A DNA stretch of 64,000 bases from CAYFXE01 sp964347035 (GTDB taxonomy: Bacteria; Acidobacteriota; Aminicenantia; Aminicenantales; Aminicenantaceae). The translations under genes and the position numbers were made by a program. Positions within the stretch are counted from its first letter, which is position 1, and each line of letters begins with the position of its first letter. Location of the stretch: positions 1-64,000 of the forward strand of contig CAYFXE010000014.1 of the NCBI GenBank assembly GCA_964347035.1, read 5' to 3'. This document shows, piece after piece, positions 27,306-34,813 of this stretch. The notes under the pieces were generated by a model. That model was not told where the DNA came from, ran no database searches, and saw only the letters and a list, made by a program, of their open reading frames with translations.

Positions 27306-27749
27306 ATGAAAAAATTCTTCCTTTTCATTCTAATTATCATTCTTTTCTTAGGAACATCCTCCTGTGCTTCATACATGGATAAAGACCATAACAAGAGCGA
27401 TAATGTGCGTTTTTACCATGGTCTAAAACTCCAGGATGTACTCATATCCGTGGAGAATTTCTCGGCTGAAGAAATTGAATTTGAGATCCGGAGAGGACCC
27501 CTTGTTAAGTATCTCTATCACATCATCATAGATGAAAATGAAGAACGCATATCAGAAGGATGGTATCCTGCGTATAAAATGAATATAGACCGCTACACTG
27601 TCAGTATGAAGCCGGAAAAAGGATATACATTTCAACCCGGAAAAAAGTACCGTCTCTGTGTAGCCTCACAGAATCCAGAACTCATCTACTATTTCACTAA
27701 TAACGTAAAATGCATTGTTGATTACGAGTTTGTGTTGCCTGAAAAATAA
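27306..27749 (+). CDS. Small secreted lipoprotein, unknown function
   Basis: 147 residues, not recognised. The start at 27306 is preceded by AAGGAAGG. A signal peptide (MKKFFLFILIIILFLGTSSC) ends in a loose lipobox with Cys20, so it is probably lipid-anchored. The mature part is mostly beta with many Tyr and charged residues, suggesting a small periplasmic beta domain. It starts 25 bp after tRNA-Pro and may be read from the tRNA promoter. Confidence 0.7.
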   Translation: MKKFFLFILIIILFLGTSSCASYMDKDHNKSDNVRFYHGLKLQDVLISVENFSAEEIEFEIRRGPLVKYLYHIIIDENEERISEGWYPAYKMNIDRYTVSMKPEKGYTFQPGKKYRLCVASQNPELIYYFTNNVKCIVDYEFVLPEK

Positions 27750-27789
27750 GGCTTTTTTTCTTGAATAAACCGAAAACTTTGGCAGATTC

Positions 27790-28953
27790 TTATTTCTTGA
27801 TGATTTCAATAAGGGCCTGGAGGGCGCGGGGATCGTCGCTGTCCCCAAGACAATAAATCGCTGCCTTGCGAACGATCACTTTGTGGTGGGTTTTGGCAAT
27901 ATCAATGAGGTAAGGGATTCCTTCGTTATCAGGGAAATCCTCTAAAGCGTAAACGGCTCTCTTCTGAATGTCCGTATCGCCATCTTTAGAAGCTATATCC
28001 TTGAGGGCAGATGCAGCTTTCTTAGTGGCGATATCTGCCAGACAGTCAATAGCCCTCTTGCGGATCTCACTCTCTTTGCAGTTTTGAGCGATGCCTATGA
28101 GAGCATCGGCTGCACTCGGTAAGTTGATATCCTCTAAGCCGTATACTGACTTTTTTCGCACCTCATAAGAGCGGTCATTTTTTGCAGTCTGATGTAGAAG
28201 CTGTACGGCTCGCTCATGATCCTGGTCACCGAGTTCCAACGCAGCTCTCGCTCTTAAAGAATCGGAGTCCCTGCTGGACAGTACTTCTTCTAGAAAAGAT
28301 ACTGCCTGTTCAGAAGTTCCATGAAGGCCAACAATAGTTATGACTCTTTTCTTAAAATCTTCACGATTTATTCTTTCGTAGAGACTGCTCAAGATTGCGA
28401 TGCTTTGCGGATCTTCTGCTTCGTCCAACCAGAATATCGGAAGACCTTTGGGATCGAACGGCAGGTACAGGTTGCTGACATGAAGTGTTTCCGGGACCCT
28501 TGAAGAAACCGAGCCAAACTTATAAAGAATGGCCACATCCTTCCAGACTTTTTGCTCAGAGTCACGCTTTTTCTCTAGATCGGCCAGGGCTCTCTTGGCT
28601 TTGAGTTTAACCTTTTCTTCATCAGAGAGCGGTGTGTAGGTGACTTTTCCTGATAAGATCTTTTCGAGAGAGTCACCCATTGGGGAATGTGGAAAATAGG
28701 TGCTGCTTGTAATGTGTACATTTGTCGAAAAAATATATTGGTGCTCCCACATCAGACGTTTGATGCTGTAGCCAATCCAGAAGCCCGCCTTCAGCTCTAG
28801 CCTTTCTGCTTCCTGTAGAGCCCAGTCCCACTTCTCGACCAGTTCGGCGGTGGGATTTTGATGATGGAAAACCTGAGAGAAAATAAATGAGGAAAGAGCA
28901 GTGATTAAAAAAACCAGGACAGGGGCGATAGCCAGTTTTCTTGAGAGATTCAT
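27790..28953 (-). CDS. HEAT-repeat protein with N-terminal membrane anchor
   Basis: 387 residues. A signal or anchor segment (about residues 8-30, LAIAPVLVFLITALSSFIFS) is followed by a unique region of about 160 residues and then around six HEAT-like repeats in the C-terminal half, each built on the pattern A-L-x-x-I-A-x-x-D..IRKRAIDCLADI. Periplasmic location is inferred. It is the last gene of the sigma / anti-sigma / HEAT operon, 25 bp after the larger HEAT gene. Confidence 0.82.
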   Translation of the reverse strand: MNLSRKLAIAPVLVFLITALSSFIFSQVFHHQNPTAELVEKWDWALQEAERLELKAGFWIGYSIKRLMWEHQYIFSTNVHITSSTYFPHSPMGDSLEKILSGKVTYTPLSDEEKVKLKAKRALADLEKKRDSEQKVWKDVAILYKFGSVSSRVPETLHVSNLYLPFDPKGLPIFWLDEAEDPQSIAILSSLYERINREDFKKRVITIVGLHGTSEQAVSFLEEVLSSRDSDSLRARAALELGDQDHERAVQLLHQTAKNDRSYEVRKKSVYGLEDINLPSAADALIGIAQNCKESEIRKRAIDCLADIATKKAASALKDIASKDGDTDIQKRAVYALEDFPDNEGIPYLIDIAKTHHKVIVRKAAIYCLGDSDDPRALQALIEIIKK

Positions 28954-28978
28954 AGCTTTTCTCCCTATTGCTTTCCTT

Positions 28979-30559
28979 TTATTCCTTTTTCTTGATGATC
29001 TTCATCAGCGCAGCCCGCGCTTTAGGAGTGCCGATTTCTTCTAGGGCATCAATGGCTTCAATCCGGATTTTCTTGTCTTTATCTTCAAGAGCCAACTTTT
29101 CCAGAATCGGAACCGCCTCATCACTTTCTGTCTCGCCTAGAGCTCGAACGATCATCCTTCTCATATTCGCGTCCTTTTCTTCATCCAGCATCTGTCCGAG
29201 GAGACTGACGGAAGCCTCTTCTGCCATATCTTCGATGGCATAGAGGGCAGCTTTCCTGACTGATAGGAATTTAGATTTTCTGTAGATATCGATGAGCATT
29301 TTAGGATCATCCTCTTCCAGCACATCCTCGAGGGCATAGACTGCGGCTTTGGCCAATTCTTCGTTTGTTGTGCTCATGGCTATTTCATAAATGATTTTGG
29401 TTGCCTCTGGTCCCTCAAAATCTTCAACAGCATTAACCACTACCTTCTGAAGCTCCGGGTCGTCAACGGAAGCCAGGATTTCCTTTAGCGCCATAAGGGC
29501 TGCTTCGGTCTCGATGTCTCCTAAAGTGTAGATGGCGTATTTGCGCATCTCGCGGTTTGGATCCTTAATGGCTACGTCCTTCAACATAGAAATGACTGCA
29601 GGATCATCTACATCTTCTAATGCAAAAAGAGCGGCTTTCTGTACTTCGAATGACTTGGCTTCGTTCATGATTTTCTTCAAGGCAGAAAAAACGTCCCCAG
29701 TGTCAAAATCCTCGAGGGCATACACCGCGGCCTTAGCCAGGTTGACATCGGTTTCATTGATGGCGATCTCGGTAAGAACGGGGATAGCTGCAGGATCTTC
29801 CAAATCTTCCAACTCATAGATCGCCGCTTTTCTCATTTTGGGGTCGGGATCTGAACGGGCGATGCTTATGACAATCTCAGCGACTTCTTCTCCGTCCATA
29901 TCTTCGAGAGTTTCGAGAGCTCTGCGGCGAAGATTATAATCGGGATCATTGAGCGCTATGTCCTTCACCTTGGCGAATGCCTCAGGATGTTCGAAATCTT
30001 CGAGTATGGAGATGATTCTGGCCCGGAATTTTCTGTTCGTTGTGCTGTCATACAGATTTATGACCGCTTCAAGAGCTTCCTCATCGCCGATGTCTTCAAG
30101 GGCATAAAGAGCCGCCATCTTGATTTCCAGCTCCTCATCTGTTTTCATGGATTTGACAATGGCCTCGTATTCGGGTTTGCCTTCTTTGGCCAGTCGATGA
30201 GCGACTCTGACCATGTTGGACTTGGCATCATCGACCCATTTGCTTTTGGGATAGGCTTTGATGAATTTATCGTAGCAGTCGTAGACTTCCTCTAGAGCAT
30301 AATCCAGTTTCTCCCGGGCGTAGCACTGCCAGAACCGGGCATCATCAATCCAGGCGCTGCGGCGGTATTCTTGGATGAACTTCTCCAGCGCTTTATGGGC
30401 TTCTTCCCATTTTTCCTCGAGCACAAGACTGTATGCCTGTTTGTAAACCTTTGTATCCTCATCCTGTGCGCTGCTGGCATTCAAAGCAGGAGAAAAAATA
30501 GATAAGGAAAAAAGAAAAACGGTGACGATCCATATCGTATACGAGATTTTTTTGCCCAT
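28979..30559 (-). CDS. Exported TPR/HEAT-repeat protein
   Basis: 526 residues. Signal peptide (IWIVTVFLFSLSIFSPALNASSA), then a TPR-like domain of the BamD/YbgF kind (residues ~35-135; two ~38-residue units ending FIQEYRRSAW and FIKAYPKSKW), then about eleven HEAT repeats of ~31 residues with the consensus KAAVYALEDxxDxEAxxxLxxIA. The repeats are very regular and acidic (ALED in nearly every one), suggesting recent expansion. It lies between the anti-sigma factor and the second HEAT gene, so it is probably a periplasmic output or sensor partner of that regulon. Confidence 0.85.
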   Translation of the reverse strand: MGKKISYTIWIVTVFLFSLSIFSPALNASSAQDEDTKVYKQAYSLVLEEKWEEAHKALEKFIQEYRRSAWIDDARFWQCYAREKLDYALEEVYDCYDKFIKAYPKSKWVDDAKSNMVRVAHRLAKEGKPEYEAIVKSMKTDEELEIKMAALYALEDIGDEEALEAVINLYDSTTNRKFRARIISILEDFEHPEAFAKVKDIALNDPDYNLRRRALETLEDMDGEEVAEIVISIARSDPDPKMRKAAIYELEDLEDPAAIPVLTEIAINETDVNLAKAAVYALEDFDTGDVFSALKKIMNEAKSFEVQKAALFALEDVDDPAVISMLKDVAIKDPNREMRKYAIYTLGDIETEAALMALKEILASVDDPELQKVVVNAVEDFEGPEATKIIYEIAMSTTNEELAKAAVYALEDVLEEDDPKMLIDIYRKSKFLSVRKAALYAIEDMAEEASVSLLGQMLDEEKDANMRRMIVRALGETESDEAVPILEKLALEDKDKKIRIEAIDALEEIGTPKARAALMKIIKKKE

Positions 30560-30573
30560 TTTTTCCTCCTTTC

Positions 30574-31422
30574 TCAGAAAGTCTGAGATCTAGGCGATAG
30601 TTTCTTGGGTGACTCCGGCCTTTTCTCTTCCTTTATGGAACGACGAAGATCGGTAAGGTTGATTTCCATCAGAATTCCCTGTCTATCCACACCATCTTTT
30701 ACAAGCTCGATGGCTTCAAAATCGTTCTCGGATTCCAGGTTAGCGATCTGAAGGAGGATGACCTCAAGACTGGTGATAAGACTTTCAAGACGCTCCTGGT
30801 CTGATTCGGAGAGCTCTCTTTTGAGATAACTCGCCTCCTGCACGAGTTCCTTTGAAATCCTCTGTTGGTAAGGAAGGTCTAAAGCGTAGGGATCTTCTGT
30901 TTTCGGATCGAAGTTGACGAGAGCGAGGAGAATAAGCTTTGAGCGCTCGATATAGTTCTGGGTGCGGTAGACAAGCTCTGCTCCTGGCTGCTGTTGAGTC
31001 ATGAGCTTAGGCTGCTTGGCGGCCTGTTGAATTTCCGAAACGGTTGGAGAAAAGATCATCCTTCCGATGATTATGCCGGCTACAACAAGCACCAGTGCGG
31101 CTGCAGCTTGATAAGCCCATTTTGGAGCGAGGTTCAATGGCTGTAACAGCTTTTTCCACCATAATCCCTTTTCAACCTGTGTGGTTTTCTCCAGTTCAAT
31201 CTTCTGATCCAGTCTCTCTTCGTACGAGTCCCAGAATTCTTGTGGGGGTTCTGGCCGAACTCTTCTGCTCATGAATTTGAGAGTGGACTTCATTTCGACA
31301 AATTCAGATTGGCATTTATCGCAGACCTGAAGGTGGTCTTTAAAGAACTGCTTCTGTGGGGCATTCAATTCTTCATAAAAAGCTTCAAGAAAAAGCGATT
31401 TGCATTTATTGCAATCACTCAT
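30574..31422 (-). CDS. Zinc-finger anti-sigma factor
   Basis: 282 residues from ATG at 31422. N-terminal zinc-binding anti-sigma domain with CNKC (residues 4-7) and HLQVCDKC (HxxxCxxC), one membrane helix (about residues 110-130, AAAALVLVVAGIIIG), then a ~150-residue helical periplasmic domain. The start overlaps the sigma-factor stop by 8 bp (ATGAGTGA), the usual coupling of such pairs. An upstream in-frame ATG lies inside the sigma gene and is unlikely. It should hold the ECF sigma at the membrane until released by a signal. Confidence 0.88.
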   Translation of the reverse strand: MSDCNKCKSLFLEAFYEELNAPQKQFFKDHLQVCDKCQSEFVEMKSTLKFMSRRVRPEPPQEFWDSYEERLDQKIELEKTTQVEKGLWWKKLLQPLNLAPKWAYQAAAALVLVVAGIIIGRMIFSPTVSEIQQAAKQPKLMTQQQPGAELVYRTQNYIERSKLILLALVNFDPKTEDPYALDLPYQQRISKELVQEASYLKRELSESDQERLESLITSLEVILLQIANLESENDFEAIELVKDGVDRQGILMEINLTDLRRSIKEEKRPESPKKLSPRSQTF

Positions 31423-32014
31423 AGGTAGCCTCCATATTAGGATTACCCATATATTTCGAAAGATCCTTGCGGAGTTTTTTAGCGGCTTTGAAGAGAAGGC
31501 TTTTGACCGTACCAACGTGGACATTCAGGATTTCGGCGATCTCATTCAGTTTGAGGTCATTATAATGGCGCATCACGAATACTGTTCGTTCCCTGGGAGC
31601 AATCTTCCCTAGTGCCTGGGAGATGTGGTTCTGAATTTGGGAGGATTCTGTTCTGCGTAGAGGATCAAAAGCATGGGCTCCACTCGCATGAAGACTTTCC
31701 TGGCTGCTGACTTGATCGAATTCGCCGATTGTTTTTGCCGGCCTTGAGGTTTTTTTTCGGAGTGAGTCAATGCTGGCATTGACAGTAACCTGATAGAGCC
31801 AGGAGCTCATTTTCGCATCCTGGCGGAAAGTTTTCAGGGAGCGGTACATCTTTATAAATACCTCCTGAGAAATGTCTTCAGCTTCATGATGGTCTCCCAT
31901 GATATCGTAGGCGAGATAATAGATCTTCTTCTTATACCGGCCAACCAGCTCATGGAAGGCGGCATGGTCTCCTGTACAGAAACGGTCAATAAGAACTTGC
32001 TCATTCTGCGCCAT
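31415..32014 (-). CDS. ECF-type RNA polymerase sigma factor
   Basis: 199 residues. Region 2 (YKKKIYYLAYDIMGDHHEAEDISQ..WLYQVTVNASIDSLR) and region 4 (LPR-type core IAPRERTVFVMRHYNDLKL..ILNVHVGTVKSLLFKAAKKL) are intact, as in the RpoE/SigW group. It heads a four-gene minus-strand operon: sigma, anti-sigma, TPR/HEAT protein, HEAT protein. TAGGAGT precedes the ATG. No clear housekeeping promoter is visible upstream; autoregulation would be usual. Confidence 0.92.
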   Translation of the reverse strand: MAQNEQVLIDRFCTGDHAAFHELVGRYKKKIYYLAYDIMGDHHEAEDISQEVFIKMYRSLKTFRQDAKMSSWLYQVTVNASIDSLRKKTSRPAKTIGEFDQVSSQESLHASGAHAFDPLRRTESSQIQNHISQALGKIAPRERTVFVMRHYNDLKLNEIAEILNVHVGTVKSLLFKAAKKLRKDLSKYMGNPNMEATYE

Positions 32015-32246
32015 CTCTTTTTACTCCTATTAGACGGGCGACCCTTTGGAATGGTTTACGAAAAAAATCACATATATTTGTGGTATTTTATCCCTCAAAA
32101 CAAAGGATATCATCAGAATTTGTAGGAGACAAGAATGCGGGAAATAAAATTGAATCCGAAGAAACGCCTTAAGCAGATTTTGATTATTTTCGCCTAGTTC
32201 TGCGCTTGGTTGCTAAAACGAAAAGTAAGGATTCTCTAGGGAAATG

Positions 32247-32297
32247 TGGTCCGGCCCGGAGAGATTCGAACTCCCGACCTTCTGATTCGTAGTCAGA
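32247..32297 (-). pseudogene. 3' fragment of tRNA-Arg(ACG)
   Basis: On the minus strand the anticodon stem-loop TCTGA-CTACGAA-TCAGA (anticodon ACG), variable loop, T-arm GGGAG-TTCGAAT-CTCTC and an acceptor-like end with CCA (32247-32249) are present. The 43 bp upstream, up to the DUF362 stop, have no D-arm or matching 5' acceptor strand. It is half a tRNA, as left by recombination or integration into a tRNA, or by an assembly break. Confidence 0.6.
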
Positions 32298-32340
32298 CGG
32301 TCAGGCACCACTTCAGGACAACCATTCAGCGCTTCGGAGA

Positions 32341-33411
32341 TCATTCCAGCTCGATCAACCGGTATTTTTGGCTTCCGAGTCCGATCTTCTCCCCATGAGA
32401 GAGCTGGATGGACCAATCCAGATCGTAATTTTCCCTTAACAGGTCTTTTCCACTGCGGCCGTTGACCAAGTCCACAGAAGCCTGGTCCACAGCCACGGGG
32501 TCTTCAGACCCCAAAATTCCGATATCTTCGATGATATCCGGTTCCTCCGTTGCCATGCAGTCACAGTCCTTGGTTATTCTAGTCAGAAAATTTATAAAGC
32601 CAATCTTTCCATTGAATTTCTGGTTAACACTGAAGGCATATTCGGCCATCTTTTCCTGGACCCGCCGGGAATCGGCATCCCATTTCATCTTGACAGCACC
32701 GACGGAGCAGACCACGAGACATTCTCCACAACCGATGCACTTGTCTTCGAGGATCACGGCGTGGCCTTCTTCCTGGATTATGGCTTGGGTAGGACAATAA
32801 TCCAAACATATCCCACAATTTGTACACTTTTTTTCGCTTATCCAGGGATGAACATCTGAATGCTGCTCGAGCTTGCCCGCTCTCGAAGCACATCCCATGC
32901 CCAGGTTTTTTATGGCTGCGCCAAATCCTGTTAACATGTGACCGGTAAAATGGCTCGAGCAGAGGAGTCCATCTGTGTTGAGATAAGCGCTGGCTATCTT
33001 GGCCGACTTTATGTGATTCAGGTTCACCTTGATTTCATCCTCGTCGCGGCCGATCAATCCATCGGCGATGAGCACAGGAATACCGGTCTTCTCCAAGGAG
33101 AAGCCGTGATCTGAGGCTAGATGAAGATGCTCGACAGAGTTAGCTCTTCCCCCCAAGTAGAGCGTGTTGTTGTCTGTGAAGAAGACCCTATTCGTTTTCT
33201 TCTTTATCTGTTGGATAATCCTGAGAAGCCAGGAAGGCCTTATGTGCCCTGTGTTGCCTTTCTCGCCAAAATGAATTTTTATGGCAACGAAAGAATCTTC
33301 CTCTATTTTTTTCTGGAAACCTGTTTTTAGGTATAACCGTTCAGCTTTCTCGGCCAAGAGTTCATCGCCTTCGTCTCTTCTAGCCGGGATGAAAAAGACA
33401 TCACTGACCAT
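32341..33411 (-). CDS. DUF362 domain protein with two 4Fe-4S sites
   Basis: 356 residues. The N-terminal DUF362 region (FFIPARRDEGDEL..FVAIKIHFGEKGNTGHIRP) is followed by a bacterial-ferredoxin domain around residues 190-245 with CTNCGICLDYCP and CIGCGECLVVCS. No signal peptide; cytoplasmic redox protein. The family is often called a ferredoxin-fused Fe-S centre protein and has no settled function. It is 15 bp downstream of the aminotransferase stop and could be cotranscribed with it. Confidence 0.85.
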   Translation of the reverse strand: MVSDVFFIPARRDEGDELLAEKAERLYLKTGFQKKIEEDSFVAIKIHFGEKGNTGHIRPSWLLRIIQQIKKKTNRVFFTDNNTLYLGGRANSVEHLHLASDHGFSLEKTGIPVLIADGLIGRDEDEIKVNLNHIKSAKIASAYLNTDGLLCSSHFTGHMLTGFGAAIKNLGMGCASRAGKLEQHSDVHPWISEKKCTNCGICLDYCPTQAIIQEEGHAVILEDKCIGCGECLVVCSVGAVKMKWDADSRRVQEKMAEYAFSVNQKFNGKIGFINFLTRITKDCDCMATEEPDIIEDIGILGSEDPVAVDQASVDLVNGRSGKDLLRENYDLDWSIQLSHGEKIGLGSQKYRLIELE

Positions 33412-33426
33412 TACATTCCTTAAAAA

Positions 33427-34572
33427 TTATTCCTCTAAGATTGCACGCGCTGCCTGTAAACCCGATCCCGAGTCAAACTGATAGCCTAAGGTTCGAAGAG
33501 TCTTTTCTACGGCATCCAGGGCAAAATAGACTTGCGGGTATGATAGATTGCCCATGTGTCCCATCCGGAACACCTTCCCCGCCACCGGTCCCAATCCTCC
33601 AGCCACCACAACCCCGTTATCGAAGAGTCCAGAACGGAAGGGCTGATCTTCAACTCCTTCTGGGTATAGGACAACGGAAAGCGTATTTGCCAAGTAAAGT
33701 TCCTTGGTAAAAAAAGTAAATCCCATTTTTTCTAAAGCAACCCTGATAGCGCTGGCAATCCGGTGATGACGGAGGAAGCGATTGTCCATACCTTCCTCTA
33801 AGGCAATTTTTGTGCCCTCATAGAAAGCCCGTATCTCGTTGACACAAGGTGTGGAGAAATACTTTGATGGATCTTTCATGATCGGGAGCCAATTGAGGAG
33901 GTCCGAATAATAGGCGGGAATGGCCTTCATACTGGATCTTTTATCCATCGCCTCCTCAGAGAGCACTAAGACCGCCAGCCCGGGAGGAACCCCCAAACAC
34001 TTCTGAGCAGCTGTTAAAATCACATCAACTCCCCAGTCGTCCATCCTTTCTTCTATGCCGCCTGTGGCACACACACCATCGACGATAAAAAGGCTCTCCT
34101 GGCGCCCAAGCACTTCAGCATATTCCTTGATTGGAGCACAAGCCCCGGTGGCTGTATCCACATGGGTGGCGATAACAGCTACGTATTTTTTCTCTGTTAT
34201 CTTCCTGGCGAGGGACTCTGTAGGAACAGCTTTTCCCCAATCACTCTCGATGATCTCATAGGAAAGGTCAAATCTTCGAGCGATCTGTGCCATCCTTTCT
34301 CCGAAATAGCCCTGAGAGAGAATCAGAAAGCGCTCGCCTCTTTCTATGGTATTTAACACCGCCATCTCCATAGCTAATGTGCCTGCGCCAGCGATGATGA
34401 ACGGCTCTCCCTTTTCACAGAAAACAATTTTCTTTAAATTAGCTAGAGCCCCCTTCAGCTCTTTCACAAACTCGGCTCCTACATGGGAGACAGTGGGCAA
34501 CGAGAGAGACTGAATGATTCGCGGGTGAACAGGTGATGGGCCGGGGATCAGTAGCAATTTTTCTTGCTGCAT
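33427..34572 (-). CDS. Class V aminotransferase, alanine/serine--glyoxylate type
   Basis: 381 residues. LLIPGPSPVHPRI at the N-terminus, AGAGTLAMEMA for PLP phosphate binding, the Asp in DGVCATGG, and the PLP lysine in TAAQKCLGVPPGLA place it in the alanine-glyoxylate / serine-pyruvate aminotransferase group of class V enzymes. It would transfer amino groups between alanine or serine and glyoxylate or pyruvate; exact substrates cannot be told. Its neighbours (DUF362 ferredoxin downstream, VIT/VWA protein upstream) do not help. Confidence 0.88.
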   Translation of the reverse strand: MQQEKLLLIPGPSPVHPRIIQSLSLPTVSHVGAEFVKELKGALANLKKIVFCEKGEPFIIAGAGTLAMEMAVLNTIERGERFLILSQGYFGERMAQIARRFDLSYEIIESDWGKAVPTESLARKITEKKYVAVIATHVDTATGACAPIKEYAEVLGRQESLFIVDGVCATGGIEERMDDWGVDVILTAAQKCLGVPPGLAVLVLSEEAMDKRSSMKAIPAYYSDLLNWLPIMKDPSKYFSTPCVNEIRAFYEGTKIALEEGMDNRFLRHHRIASAIRVALEKMGFTFFTKELYLANTLSVVLYPEGVEDQPFRSGLFDNGVVVAGGLGPVAGKVFRMGHMGNLSYPQVYFALDAVEKTLRTLGYQFDSGSGLQAARAILEE

Positions 34573-34631
34573 ATCATCTCCTCCAGAGTTTAATCATTGT
34601 ATCAATAAAAAATGATAAATCAAGCATCATC

Positions 34632-34811
34632 GGGGTCAGACCTTCATAACTTTCATAATTTTTTAAATAAATTGAGAATAAAAAAAAAGTGATAAAGATT
34701 AAACTCATCGACTCCTCATGATTAAAAAAAATCTCGTATATTATATGGATAACTGAAGCGAGGCCGTAGATATTGCATTTATAATTATGAAAGTTATGAA
34801 GGTCTGACCCC
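34632..34811. repeat. Palindromic GGGGTCAG element, copy 3 (180 bp)
   Basis: Perfect 29-bp terminal inverted repeats at 34632-34660 and 34783-34811, both ending in GGGGTCAGACC. The ~120 bp inside are AT-rich and unlike copies 2 and 4. It abuts the stop codon of the VIT/VWA gene. A 79-codon frame that spans it is an accident of its composition. Confidence 0.85.
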
Positions 34812-34813
34812 AA

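Noticed and set aside
27091..27309. Reading frames running through tRNA-Pro
   Set aside because: They overlap the tRNA; the true start of the lipoprotein is at 27306 with its own ribosome site.
34574..34813. 79-codon minus-strand reading frame
   Set aside because: It spans the palindromic element, has no ribosome site, and its composition (runs of I, F, Y) is that of AT-rich non-coding DNA.
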